A DNA stretch of 37,124 bases. It comes from Actinomycetes bacterium (GTDB lineage: Bacteria; Actinomycetota; Acidimicrobiia; Acidimicrobiales; Acidimicrobiaceae). The stretch lies in contig JAJYDM010000014.1 in the NCBI GenBank assembly GCA_021777475.1, forward strand, positions 1 to 37,124. The letters run 5' to 3'. Shown here piece after piece: positions 8,416 through 17,545 of the stretch. How positions within the stretch are numbered: the first letter of the stretch is position 1; each line of letters opens with the position of its first letter. The position numbers and the translations under genes are program-made. The notes beneath the pieces were generated by a model. The model searched no databases, was not told the origin of the DNA, and was given only the letters and a program-made list of their open reading frames with translations.

Positions 8416-8688
8416 AAGTCGATCGGAAGTGCCTGGTCCATGATGCCTATATTCCTTCGGCACAGTTTTTGGTTCTCACAACCGCAGGGGAGGTCGTCTT
8501 AGGCGACATTGCGAACTCGGGGCAGCCTCCGATTATTGGAAAGGAGATGAGGAGGTTTGTGATAGGTGGCGCTGCCATTCATCTCAAGTGTGGCGCACCT
8601 AACCCTGGATCGATGGCATTGGTTGCTTAGGCTGGGGGGCCTCCGACATTTCCGGTGGAAGCAGGCCACTAGACGGACGACAGGATCA

Positions 8689-9762
8689 TCACAGGGCGTT
8701 CTTCCCGGTGGTCAGAACTGGGGAAACATTCGCGCTTGGGAGCGCGTTGAGTGCATTGATGAAACTTCTCAGACGTCCCCTCGAGGAATGATTGAATTCC
8801 ATGGCCAATCTGAATAGGTCCAGACTGTCGCCGTCGGCAATCTCTTGAGTCGTTGGATCGGTTTTTTCGATTGCTCCAACCTCGCAGATGTCCGGAAATT
8901 CCTCGTTCAGCTGTTTCAGCTCTTCGTCCGTGACACAGTAGGCGGTGCGTACAAGTAGACGGGTGCCAACAAATCTGAGACTGCGAAAGTTTCGATAGAA
9001 ACTTACAATTTCGTCGACTGCCGCGCCTACGCTTTGGGTAATCAGATAAAGAGCCTGATCTGGTGGAGACACAAGGCCCCTTGACACTACCTCCTGGATT
9101 AGAAATTTTTCCCATTCTTTCCAGTAGCTGCCTCCCTCTGCGTCCAAGAGAACGACCGGTGCAGGCTGTGCCTTGCCGGTCTGGATAAGCGTTAATAGCT
9201 CGAAAGCCTCGTCCAGAGTGCCAAAACCTCCAGGCATGATCACGAATCCATCAGACTGCTTGACCAGCATCACCTTTCGGGTGAAGAAGTACTTCATCTG
9301 CACAAGCTTGGGATCATTGGCAATGACTGGGTTCGGGAACTGCTCATGGGGGAGCTTGATATTGACACCAAAGCTCATTTCGGGTCCAGCACCTTCGAGG
9401 CCTGCCTGCATTATGCCCTGACCGGCGCCTGTGACAGTCATCCAGCCCAAGGCCGCGAGTCTGCGCGCCACTTCCCTCGCAACGGCATAGGCGGGATCAG
9501 ATTGAGTTGTGCGGGCTGATCCGAAGAGTGTGATTTTTCGTTTATGTTGGTATGGCTCAAAAACCTTGTATGCACTCGCGAGTTCACGCAGCGAGTCGGA
9601 TGCAATTTTGAGATCCAGTCGCTGAAAATCTGAACCGGCCATTGCGATGGCGGTCGTGAGCAGGTGTCGGAGAACGTCACGGTTATTCTCGACCTCCAAC
9701 TGGTCAAGGATCTGTACGGCAATGAGTTCGAATGGGTCTGGCTCGAATGACTTCTCGGTCAC
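8689..9762 (-). CDS. LOG-family (TIGR00730-type) Rossmann-fold protein
   Basis: 357 residues. The central LOG/lysine-decarboxylase-like domain (about 75-260) carries LFGSARTTQSDPAY, TGAGQGIMQAGLEGAG and the hallmark PGGFGTLDE (177-185). LOG enzymes hydrolyse nucleoside 5'-monophosphates, releasing the base (cytokinin activation in plants and some actinobacteria); many bacterial members are general nucleotide phosphoribohydrolases. It is longer than the usual ~190-residue LOG, with an ~75-residue helical N-terminal extension and an ~95-residue C-terminal extension of unknown role. The start is GTG preceded by AGGAGA. It is the last gene of the minus-strand run, 74 bases after fbiC. Confidence 0.87.
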   Translation of the reverse strand: MTEKSFEPDPFELIAVQILDQLEVENNRDVLRHLLTTAIAMAGSDFQRLDLKIASDSLRELASAYKVFEPYQHKRKITLFGSARTTQSDPAYAVAREVARRLAALGWMTVTGAGQGIMQAGLEGAGPEMSFGVNIKLPHEQFPNPVIANDPKLVQMKYFFTRKVMLVKQSDGFVIMPGGFGTLDEAFELLTLIQTGKAQPAPVVLLDAEGGSYWKEWEKFLIQEVVSRGLVSPPDQALYLITQSVGAAVDEIVSFYRNFRSLRFVGTRLLVRTAYCVTDEELKQLNEEFPDICEVGAIEKTDPTTQEIADGDSLDLFRLAMEFNHSSRGRLRSFINALNALPSANVSPVLTTGKNAL

Positions 9763-9836
9763 TTCTCTCCTAAATACAAAGATGCTAATTATTTTTAATC
9801 CTATATTTCCCGTTGCGATTTATTGGTTTATGAAGC

Positions 9837-12122
9837 TCACACGGGTTGATAAAGGGTGGTGCGCTGCGCAAGTGGACGGCCAAGCGGTTCGACCAGGGAC
9901 TCGAAGTCCTCCCTAGTGAGTTCTTGCCCATGTATGCCGCCGGCAGCTCTGGAGATGTTCTCACCCATGAGAGTCCCGCCTAAATCGTTCGTCCCCGACT
10001 GAAGCAACTGCCTAGCCCCATCTACGCCCATTTTCACCCAACTCGCCTGAATGTTTGGCACAAGATGCTGATAGCTAATCCGAGCCACAGCGTGCATAAG
10101 AAGAGCCTCGCGAAATGTCGGCCCCTTCCTTGCGCGTTTTTGGAGATAGATAGGCGAGGCCATATGCACAAAGGGCAGCGGAACGAATTCGGTGAATCCG
10201 TGGGTCTCCTGCTGGAGATTTCTGGTGGCGACTATGTGTTTCGCCCACGTTTTTGGGTTCTCAACTGAACCGAACATGATGGTGATATTGGACCTCAGGC
10301 CTACTTCATGGGCGGTCCTGTGGATTTCAAGCCACCTGTCGGTCTTTATCTTGTCCGGGCACAGGATGGCCCGCACGTCGTCGTCAAGTATCTCTGCTGC
10401 CGTTCCGGGCAGCGATTTCAGTCCAGCCTCTTTGCAGCGGGTCAAATAGCTTTTGAGTTCCACGCCAAGTCTTCGTGCGCCTTCATTGATTTCGAGTGCG
10501 GAAAACCCGTGAATGTGGATCATCTCTGAACCCTTTTTGACTGCATCTAAAATCTGCAGGTAGTAGTCACCGTCAAATGAGGGGTGAATGCCGCCCTGCA
10601 GGCATACCTCCGTCGCGCCGGATTCTTCCGCTTCAACCACCTTCTCGGTGACTTCAGACAATTCGAGGAGATAAGGGGTCCCGCGGAGATTCAACGAAAG
10701 CGGCCCCTTGGAAAATGCGCAGAATTTGCACCTGAAGGTGCAGATGTTTGTGTAATTGATGTTTTTGTTTACTACGAAGGTTACGGTTTCGCCTACGATC
10801 TCTTTTCTCAATTGGTCGGCGGTTTCAGTTAGGTACTTTAGGTCGGAACCCCGGGCATTGAAGAGTTTGTAAATCTGGTGCTCGTCCGGAAGAATTCCCT
10901 TGAGAGCCGAGTCGCAAATTTCAGTGACCTCCGATACCCCAGTCTTATTTGAAAGTTCGCGGACCAGAGTCCATGTTGGTGGTTCGGCGGCATGAATGGA
11001 TCCGACTAGAAGGGGAGGTTCGGAGTCGCCGCCAGACACCCAGGAATCCGACCGAGCAAATTTCCAGGAATCACTGTTGGAGATGACTTGAAAGCTGAGG
11101 TCGGGGTGTACCCATTTCGGATCGCTGAATTCGGGATAGACCGGCAACCTTGGCACCAGATAGTTTCCGTCGGTTGAAAGCTGCTGCTCCAGTTCCTTCA
11201 AATGGGGCCAAGGCCTTTCCGGGTTGACGTGGTCGATAGTCACCGGGGATATTCCGCCGAGATCGTCAACACCAGCGGCAACTAGGTCCATCACTGCGTC
11301 ACTGAGGTTGGGTGGTGCCTGGAGATGAATCCAGGGCGGGAGGATCAGTCTCGCGATCGCGATTGCCCGAAGAAACTCGTCTCTAGAGGGCGGCCGATGT
11401 GCAGCCATCATGGTGTGGGGTTTCGGAACGAAATTTTGGATTATCACCTCTTGTATATGACCGAACTCCTGTGCTATGTCGCTGATTATTTGAAGCGCGG
11501 TGACTCTATCGGATTCTGATTCACCGATTCCGACCAGGATTCCTGTCGTGAAGGGCACCATTGCCCTACCAGCAGCAATCAGCGAAGCTACTCTTCGTTC
11601 CGGAGCCTTGTCGGGGGCAATGTGGTGCGCCTCCAGGTCAGGCTTGAGTGACTCTAGCATCATTCCCTGCGAGGCGGACACCTCCTTCAGCAGCGAGAAC
11701 TCCTCGAGCGAAAGAGCACCTGCATTGATATGAGGTATGAGGCCGGTGCTGTTGAGGACCGCTTTAGCCGCGAGGTGCAGATATTGAATAGTTGTTTCCA
11801 GGCCGTGGCTCTGAAGAGACTTTGCCGCCAGCGCGTACCTCTTTTCAGGCTTTTCTCCCAAGGTGAACAGCGCCTCGGTGCAGCCTGAGGTTTCGCCTTT
11901 GGAGGCAATCTCTACGACTTCTTCTAAGGTCATATATGGTTTCGGAAGGTGCGCCGGAGCCTTGGCGAAAGTGCAGTAGCCGCATCTGTCGCGGCAGAGC
12001 ATGGTCAGGGGTATAAACACTTTGGGCGAAAAGGTAATTCTTGCGCCGAACTGTTTTGTCTTGATCTGCTTCGCCCGGGAGAGTAGTTCCGCGGTTGAAA
12101 GATCGGAATAGTTGACTGCCAT
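9837..12122 (-). CDS. fbiC: Bifunctional FO synthase FbiC (CofG + CofH radical SAM fusion)
   Basis: About 761 residues with two radical SAM halves. The N-terminal CofG half has the [4Fe-4S]/SAM motif CRDRCGYC (C43, C47, C50 from the chosen start). The C-terminal CofH half has CTFRCKFC. Together they make FO (8-hydroxy-5-deazaflavin) from tyrosine and 5-amino-6-ribitylaminouracil, the first committed step of coenzyme F420 synthesis. The fused form is the actinobacterial arrangement; archaea use separate proteins. The ATG at 12122 (MAVNYSDLSTAELL) is chosen. An in-frame GTG at 12161 adds 13 residues that do not look conserved. It lies downstream of pgl on the same strand and may be co-expressed with the oxidative pentose phosphate genes. 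Confidence 0.95.
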   Translation of the reverse strand: MAVNYSDLSTAELLSRAKQIKTKQFGARITFSPKVFIPLTMLCRDRCGYCTFAKAPAHLPKPYMTLEEVVEIASKGETSGCTEALFTLGEKPEKRYALAAKSLQSHGLETTIQYLHLAAKAVLNSTGLIPHINAGALSLEEFSLLKEVSASQGMMLESLKPDLEAHHIAPDKAPERRVASLIAAGRAMVPFTTGILVGIGESESDRVTALQIISDIAQEFGHIQEVIIQNFVPKPHTMMAAHRPPSRDEFLRAIAIARLILPPWIHLQAPPNLSDAVMDLVAAGVDDLGGISPVTIDHVNPERPWPHLKELEQQLSTDGNYLVPRLPVYPEFSDPKWVHPDLSFQVISNSDSWKFARSDSWVSGGDSEPPLLVGSIHAAEPPTWTLVRELSNKTGVSEVTEICDSALKGILPDEHQIYKLFNARGSDLKYLTETADQLRKEIVGETVTFVVNKNINYTNICTFRCKFCAFSKGPLSLNLRGTPYLLELSEVTEKVVEAEESGATEVCLQGGIHPSFDGDYYLQILDAVKKGSEMIHIHGFSALEINEGARRLGVELKSYLTRCKEAGLKSLPGTAAEILDDDVRAILCPDKIKTDRWLEIHRTAHEVGLRSNITIMFGSVENPKTWAKHIVATRNLQQETHGFTEFVPLPFVHMASPIYLQKRARKGPTFREALLMHAVARISYQHLVPNIQASWVKMGVDGARQLLQSGTNDLGGTLMGENISRAAGGIHGQELTREDFESLVEPLGRPLAQRTTLYQPV

Positions 12123-12227
12123 GCATCTCACCCTATCAAACCGGGACCCATTGCTGCCCACTTTGGTTGAAGGCCGCCTGGGGTTTTGGAAAAGTGTTTC
12201 TTGCTGTGGCGCTTAAATAAGATGGGG

Positions 12228-12986
12228 TCACGATTTATCGACAAGTGAGGCTGCTTCATAGTCGATTATAAGGTTCACCTTTGCAGCCCTGATTTGAGCC
12301 ACTGGAAGCGGAGAATGGCCATCAAGAAGGCCTTCAATGATTTTAGACTTTCCTTTCCCATTGGCGGTGATTATGACAAGTTCAGCCTGGGAGATCGCCT
12401 CTAGGCTGAGAGTCAGCCGGCAGTAGGGGTTAGTTCTGCTTGGGTCGTAGTTAGCAAGATACAGCTTGTTGGGATCGTTTTCAAAAAGTGCCGGAGAGTT
12501 GGGGAATAGGCTGGCTGTGTGTCCGTCCTGGCCCACTCCGAGGTGGATCAGCCATGGCTTTGGTGCAACCTGTATCATCAAACCATAGTCTTCGGCGGTG
12601 CCCTCGAATATTTTATAGTCAGTTGCCGGATTGCCATGAAGGCGCTGGGACAGCCTACCGAATTCGTTTTTGGTGAACGGAGGGAATTCCTGGGGAATGA
12701 CCCCCATGGATTTCAGCGGTTCCAGGAGCGATTTTCTGAGATTGAACATGTTGGAGGCTTCATCGTCCGGATCAACCACCCGCTCGTCCCCCAGATAGAA
12801 GCCGATTCGTGCGGCCTGGTGCTTGAAAGTGATGTTCGTGGCAAGGTTTTGATAAAGCTTTGGAGCTAGCGATCCTCCGGATGCAAAAAAGCTCCATGGC
12901 CCTTTGGTACGGCGGCCAAAGTCGACCACTCGTTTCGAGAATTCGTTGACGATGTCGTTTGTAACGAATATGTGCAGATTATCCAT
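12228..12986 (-). CDS. pgl: 6-phosphogluconolactonase
   Basis: 252 residues, normal for the DevB-type lactonase that hydrolyses 6-phosphogluconolactone to 6-phosphogluconate. Diagnostic segments are FFASGGSLAPKLY near the N-terminus, FYLGDERVVDPDDEASN, and HLGVGQDGHTASLFPNS. The ATG has GGAG upstream at normal spacing. It follows zwf on the same strand, but 168 non-coding bases separate them, where many actinobacteria carry opcA. Confidence 0.94.
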   Translation of the reverse strand: MDNLHIFVTNDIVNEFSKRVVDFGRRTKGPWSFFASGGSLAPKLYQNLATNITFKHQAARIGFYLGDERVVDPDDEASNMFNLRKSLLEPLKSMGVIPQEFPPFTKNEFGRLSQRLHGNPATDYKIFEGTAEDYGLMIQVAPKPWLIHLGVGQDGHTASLFPNSPALFENDPNKLYLANYDPSRTNPYCRLTLSLEAISQAELVIITANGKGKSKIIEGLLDGHSPLPVAQIRAAKVNLIIDYEAASLVDKS

Positions 12987-13154
12987 TGGTCATCTCCGTT
13001 GGACTGCGCCGGTATATGGCGTTACGGACTCTGGCAGCGTTAGCGTGGTTCGAGGATGAGCAGACTCCGCGCGACGGCTGATTCACGAAAAGGGGGAGCG
13101 ATCTCTTGACCTTGGCGGCGCGAGCAGTGTTTGAGGTCGCAGCCACGGCAGGTG

Positions 13155-14642
13155 TCATGAATTATGCCAGCCGTAGCCGCTGGCTTGAAGCAGTTTGTTC
13201 GACTCCTTGGGACCGTAGGTACCTGCCGAATATGGATACAATGGGAAGTCGGGATCAGCAAATGCCTGTTGAACCGGCTCGACGATTTCCCATGCCTTTA
13301 TGACTTCGTCAGCCCGGAGGAAAAGTGTCCGGTCTCCAAGAAGGGCATCAAGGATCAGCCTTTCGTACGCATCCCAGGAAAGTTCTCTGAAAGTGTTGGC
13401 ATAGGAGAAGTCCATCGCGACCGATCGAATGTTGTAGTCCTGACCAGGTACTTTTGCGCCAAATACCAGTTTTATCTCCTCCTCCGGCTGAATTCGGAGA
13501 ATTAGCCGGTTTGGCCCGAGTTGCCGGGCCGAACTTCCCGTAAAGGGGAGGTGGGGGGCTCTGTTGAACTCCATTACGACCTTAGTTTCGCGCCTTGACA
13601 TGCGTTTACCGGTACGGATGAAAATTGGAACTCCAGCCCAACGCCAGTTGTCCACGGCCAGCCGCATTGCCACAAAGGTTTCGGTCCTGGAGGTTGGGGA
13701 AACGTCCCGCTCCTCATTGTACCCCCTGACTTCGTCGGAGTTGATAACTCCGGAGTGGTACTGGCCCCGTACGGCACGAGTAGCAATGTCGCTTTTCGCG
13801 GGAATTTCGACCGAGGAAAGGACTTTGACCTTTTCGTTCTGGATCGAGTCGGGGGTCATGGTGGCTGGGGCCTCCATAAGTACTAATGAAAGGAGCTGGA
13901 GCATATGGTTCTGGATGATGTCCTTCAACGCTCCCGCATGCTCATAAAAGTTGCCTCTGTGACCAACTCCAATTTGCTCCGCGACGGTGATTTGCACATT
14001 GTTCACGAAATTCCTGTTCCAAATTGGCTCGAAGACCGCGTTTGAGAATCTTAGAGCCAACAGGTTCTGCACTGTCTCTTTGCCCAGGTAGTGGTCTATT
14101 CTGAATATCTGTTCCTCGGAAAAAGAGCGATGCATGTCGCTATTCAGCATCTGGGCGCTGAGAGTGTCGTTGCCGAATGGCTTTTCGATGATTATTCGGG
14201 CAACTCCTGACGGACCGCTTTGGGCCAGTCCGCTTTCGCCGAGCAGCATGCTGATCGGACCAAAAAGATCTGGGATTGTGGCCAGGTAAAAAAGCCGTGA
14301 TTTCCCTGTTTTACGCGACTGCTCGACCGAGTCGAGCAATTTCGTTAGAGATTGGTAGGTGGATATGGATTTGTAGTCACCCTGGAGATAATGGAAGTTT
14401 TCAATATGCGATCCAATTGATTCCCAATCGCTGGCAGATCTCATGACAAGATTGCGGAATCCCTCGGTGCCAAGTGGGGACCGTGCCACTCCAACAACTG
14501 AAAACTCCTCCGGTAGCTGTTCCTGATCCCAGAGTGAGGCAATCGCCGGAAGAATCTTTCGCGAAGTTAGGTCGCCTGAGGCTCCGAAGATCACCAGTGT
14601 TGTTCCCCCGACATTTCGCCGCCTGTGCATTTGAATGCTCAT
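13155..14642 (-). CDS. zwf: Glucose-6-phosphate 1-dehydrogenase
   Basis: 495 residues, full length. The nucleotide-binding segment is TLVIFGASGDLTSRKILPAI at the N-terminus, the substrate-site motif is RIDHYLGKETVQN, and IRTGKRMSRRETKV follows later. It oxidises glucose 6-phosphate and feeds pgl. This is the NAD(P)-dependent family, not the F420-dependent Fgd enzyme, even though fbiC is nearby. The ATG at 14642 has a GAGG upstream. The allosteric/assembly partner opcA is not encoded in this window. Confidence 0.95.
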   Translation of the reverse strand: MSIQMHRRRNVGGTTLVIFGASGDLTSRKILPAIASLWDQEQLPEEFSVVGVARSPLGTEGFRNLVMRSASDWESIGSHIENFHYLQGDYKSISTYQSLTKLLDSVEQSRKTGKSRLFYLATIPDLFGPISMLLGESGLAQSGPSGVARIIIEKPFGNDTLSAQMLNSDMHRSFSEEQIFRIDHYLGKETVQNLLALRFSNAVFEPIWNRNFVNNVQITVAEQIGVGHRGNFYEHAGALKDIIQNHMLQLLSLVLMEAPATMTPDSIQNEKVKVLSSVEIPAKSDIATRAVRGQYHSGVINSDEVRGYNEERDVSPTSRTETFVAMRLAVDNWRWAGVPIFIRTGKRMSRRETKVVMEFNRAPHLPFTGSSARQLGPNRLILRIQPEEEIKLVFGAKVPGQDYNIRSVAMDFSYANTFRELSWDAYERLILDALLGDRTLFLRADEVIKAWEIVEPVQQAFADPDFPLYPYSAGTYGPKESNKLLQASGYGWHNS

Positions 14643-15019
14643 TTCTACCTCTTCTTCAGTTGTGGGCTTTGGGGCAAGAACCGATAATTACTCCCGGGGT
14701 CGTCACGGAGTCCGCGGTAAAAATACATCTCTGGTTGCGTTAGCCATTGTCACATACTTTTGCTGTGAAGTTCAATCATTTGAGTGGGTACGATGGCACT
14801 CTGACGGTCTCTACTATGCTTATGGTTTCGCTGGGAAGACAACTGTTCGGCACCGATGCCAAGCCACTTAGTTCTCATAATGTCGAGGTTAGTTTTGAAT
14901 TTGCCGGTACTGTAGGTCAAGTACCCGGATACGGCCTCGTTTGAGGAATATGGGAAGTTTATGGGCCATCGGATAAATGGGCTTAGAATAGCCTCGCTTT
15001 TCGCACAGGTCGAGCTTCG
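14643..15019. other. 377-base intergenic region between tal and zwf
   Basis: Short plus-strand frames here have no recognisable content. Since the next gene upstream on the minus strand (tal) ends at 15020, this region should hold the zwf promoter, but no convincing hexamer pair was identified. Confidence 0.4.
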
Positions 15020-16111
15020 TTAGGCCAGGCGCCTTTTCTTTTCGAGGGCTTCTAGAAGGTCATGGAATGAAGTAGCGAACGACCTCACCCCTTCCTCCTC
15101 AAGTTCCTGGGTGATCTTATCAAGGTCGATTCCTACCTTGTCAATGGCACCTAGCACCTCATCGGAGTTGCTCTGAAAGCTTGAAGCCGCACTCACGTCG
15201 CCCCCGTGGTCCAGGTAAGCCAAAAGGGTGTTCTCCGGCATCGTGTTCACGGTATTGGGAGCTATCAGGGAGTCGACGTATAAAAGGTCAGGGTAGTTGG
15301 GATTCTTTGTGGATGTCGATGCCCACAGAGGTCTTTGAAGTTTTGCTCCACTGTTGGTCAGGCCGAGCCAGTCGGTCCTGTTGTAGCGTTCCTTATGTGC
15401 CAGGTAGGCCGCTTGGGCTTGTGCCACCGCAGTTCTTCCCATCAAGTTTTGACCGTCCTCGCCGAGAGAGTTGAGGATCGGGTCTAATTTGGTATCCATC
15501 CTGGAGACAAAGAATGAGGCCACCGATGAGATCCTGGTAAGGTCATGTCGAAGTTTCATAGCTTTGCTGATGCCTTCGACATGGGCGTCCATGACCATTA
15601 GGTACCGCGCAAGTCCAAAGATCAGGGTTACATTGACTGATATTCCGCGAGAAAGCACCTCTGATATGGCCGGAATTCCTTCCAACGTCGCGGGGATCTT
15701 GATCATCAGGTTTTCGCGCCCGATAGTATCCCAAAGCCATTGTGCGGCTTCAATTGTTCCTTGCGTGTCGTGGGCGAGTTCCGGGTCGACTTCGATTGAC
15801 ACGAAGCCGTCGTTGCGTTCAGACGCATCGTAGACTTCTTTGAGTATGTCAGCGGCCGCCGCAACGTCCTCGCATGCCATCCTCCAGTATGCTGCCTTTG
15901 AGTCCATTTCCTTGATAAGTGAAAAGTACTCCTTGTCGTAGTCGTCGGAGTTGGATATGGCGTTGGCAAAGATGGTCGGATTGGAGGTGAGGCCTCTTAC
16001 CCCAAGCTCCTTAAGCTCTGCAATTCTGCCGCTGTTGATCCAGGCTCTTGAAAGGTTGTCGATCCAGGGACTCTGTCCGGACTTCTGATATAGCGCTTTG
16101 AGTTGGTTCAA
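15020..16111 (-). CDS. tal: Transaldolase
   Basis: About 363 residues from the chosen TTG, the size of actinobacterial transaldolases. The N-terminal SPWIDNLSR and GVRGLTSNPTIFANAI, the Schiff-base lysine in LMIKIPATLEG (K138), and the WASTSTKNPNYPDLLYVD segment identify the family. It transfers a dihydroxyacetone unit between sugar phosphates in the non-oxidative pentose phosphate pathway. The frame runs upstream to 16216, but that 35-residue extension looks non-homologous. GAGGTG (16118-16123) lies 6 bases before TTG 16111; a GTG at 16120 overlaps that site and is less likely. It lies upstream of zwf and pgl; transketolase is not in the window. Confidence 0.93.
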   Translation of the reverse strand: MNQLKALYQKSGQSPWIDNLSRAWINSGRIAELKELGVRGLTSNPTIFANAISNSDDYDKEYFSLIKEMDSKAAYWRMACEDVAAAADILKEVYDASERNDGFVSIEVDPELAHDTQGTIEAAQWLWDTIGRENLMIKIPATLEGIPAISEVLSRGISVNVTLIFGLARYLMVMDAHVEGISKAMKLRHDLTRISSVASFFVSRMDTKLDPILNSLGEDGQNLMGRTAVAQAQAAYLAHKERYNRTDWLGLTNSGAKLQRPLWASTSTKNPNYPDLLYVDSLIAPNTVNTMPENTLLAYLDHGGDVSAASSFQSNSDEVLGAIDKVGIDLDKITQELEEEGVRSFATSFHDLLEALEKKRRLA

Positions 16112-16117
16112 TGCCGA

Positions 16118-16123
16118 CACCTC
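16118..16123 (-). promoter_or_regulatory. Ribosome binding site that decides the tal start
   Basis: GAGGTG on the minus strand ends 6 bases before TTG 16111. This supports a TTG start instead of the longer frame beginning at 16216. Confidence 0.55.
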
Positions 16124-16395
16124 ACATCTTTTCGATTGGAATACAACAGCGCAATGTCGTTGCCTGAAATTCAAGGACCTTGGGAATCGAATTCCCTCTC
16201 CTTTATTCAGTTTCAAGTTAGCGCGTACGGTTGAACTCTACCATTTTAGTCCAACTCGTCGAATCGGCTCAGAATTATGGACCCTCCTTTGAAAGTTTTG
16301 GATTGCCCTATTCCCAGAATGGCGACTTGCTTGGCCGCCACCTCGCACCCCCAAATTGGGACAGCACAATAGGGTAGGCCACTAGTCAACTCTGC

Positions 16396-16953
16396 TCAGA
16401 AGATGAAGGGCACCAGCATCTTCGTCGATCTCTTGTACACCTGGTAGCTTTCAGGGAACCGCTCATTCATATAGCGTTCCTCAACGGTCGCACTATAGAC
16501 GAAGTAAATCCCGGTCAAAACAACGGCTGTTATCCAAACCCAGCTCAATAAGGCCACTACAGTGCCGACACCAGCGACCAGGATTCCAGAGTAGATAGGG
16601 TGGCGCACAAAACGGTACGGCCCGCTTGTCACGAGCTCCGGGTCATTCCTCTGCGTCATCGGCGTACCCCAGTTGCGCCCGATGTGCACCCTCGCCCAAA
16701 TCGCAAAACCAAGTCCCATTACAAAGAGCACAAGTCCAATGCCAACGCGCAGTGGATCGATGCTGGGACTGAAGCTGTGACCTCTTAAGACTCTGAAGTG
16801 TTCCACCAATATAACCGCGATCACGATGATCGCCCGGAAGCCAAGCGACCTTGACCTTAATACAGGACCCCTCGACGTTGCAAAGGCCACGACCAGCCAA
16901 TACAGCCAGAACGCTACCCACCCGCCGATGAAAACGATATCGATTTCACGCAT
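16396..16953 (-). CDS. Isoprenylcysteine carboxyl methyltransferase (ICMT)-like membrane protein
   Basis: 185 residues with several membrane segments (for example VAFWLYWLVVAFA and GIGLVLFVMGLGFAIWARV). The family core includes VTSGPYRFVRHPIYSGIL, then VEERYMNERFPESYQVYKRS near the C-terminus. The RHP..SG and E(E)R..F...Y..Y patterns mark the SAM-dependent ICMT/PEMT-like superfamily. The bacterial substrate (lipid, quinone side chain or small molecule) is unknown. No Shine-Dalgarno is visible; TAATAT lies 8 bases upstream of the ATG, suggesting a leaderless transcript. The gene sits directly beside the decayed resolvase. Confidence 0.85.
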   Translation of the reverse strand: MREIDIVFIGGWVAFWLYWLVVAFATSRGPVLRSRSLGFRAIIVIAVILVEHFRVLRGHSFSPSIDPLRVGIGLVLFVMGLGFAIWARVHIGRNWGTPMTQRNDPELVTSGPYRFVRHPIYSGILVAGVGTVVALLSWVWITAVVLTGIYFVYSATVEERYMNERFPESYQVYKRSTKMLVPFIF

Positions 16954-16961
16954 CGTGGCTT

Positions 16962-16967
16962 ATATTA
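16962..16967 (-). promoter_or_regulatory. Candidate -10 box for a leaderless ICMT-like transcript
   Basis: TAATAT on the minus strand is followed by 8 bases and then the ATG. No ribosome binding site is visible. Confidence 0.3.
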
Positions 16968-16997
16968 CCATGCCGGAGTGAAGTGGCCTTTTGCAAT

Positions 16998-17545
16998 GAC
17001 CAGCACCTCGAGCAGACTGCAATCAGGCGTGGATTCTTCCTGATCCCACCAGCAAACGAAGGAACCATTCATCTCGCCGTATGTCCTACTGGCGGCTCTG
17101 CACCACGGTAAAAGTGTACAAGGGCGATCGTATATGTGACCCGGCGTCACTTTGCGGAGGGTTGCCATACACAAAATACCCAGTGGACTGCCCGGCGAGA
17201 AACCTGGCATACCTGAGAAAGCTGGTGCAGCAACTCACTCAACGGGGCGTTCGTGTCGAGTTCCTGAAAGAATCCTTGACCATTAGCGGTTAAGACACGC
17301 CAATATCGCAATTCTTGCTCTCGGAGTCTGGGGCCTTTGCTGAGTTCGAGAGGGCACTGATTCGCAAGCGCTAAAGGAGGGTATCGCTCTGGCAAAAAGT
17401 CGAGGGGTCTGTAGAAGAACCACCAAGACCCTGGGCAGCGACCGGATAACCAACCTGAAACAAAGAGCGGAGGCCCGGGAGCCACAGTAGATGCCGGCCA
17501 GCGAGTTTGGCATCAGTCGCGACACATTGGACAGGTATCGCAAGC
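16998..17545 (+). pseudogene. Decayed Tn3-type serine resolvase/recombinase
   Basis: Translation across frames gives consecutive pieces of a TnpR-like serine recombinase. The central piece at 17195-17290 reads ARNLAYLRKLVQQLTQRG followed by VRVEFLKESLT. After a stop at 17291 and a frame change, GAFAEFERALIRKR appears at 17330-17371. After another frameshift near 17372, EGIALAKSRG follows, and past an in-frame TAG at 17488, SEFGISRDTLDRYRK closes the helix-turn-helix. The 5' end keeps only hints (DQHLEQTA near 16998), and the catalytic-serine region is not recognisable. At least two stops and two frameshifts make it non-functional. It marks an old transposon or integron-like insertion; no transposase or terminal repeats were seen. 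Confidence 0.85.

Larger units (their letters stand above)
8178..8688. other. 511-base intergenic region between convergent genes
   Basis: This lies between the regulator stop and the stop of the LOG-family gene on the opposite strand. It contains a 7-bp stem-loop near its left end and the GGTACT-N4-AGTACC palindrome at 8400-8415. The plus-strand frame 8319-8630 has no recognisable domain, no clear ribosome binding site and an odd residue mix, so it is not called. No RNA gene was found. Confidence 0.5.

Noticed and set aside
8319-8630. 103-residue plus-strand open frame
   Set aside because: No domain, no ribosome binding site and an unusual residue mix; it lies between convergent genes.
13040-13154. 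Possible opcA remnant between zwf and pgl
   Set aside because: The gap is too short and no OpcA-like segment is visible.
17147-17485. 112-residue minus-strand frame
   Set aside because: The plus strand here clearly encodes resolvase fragments, so this frame is antisense to a pseudogene.
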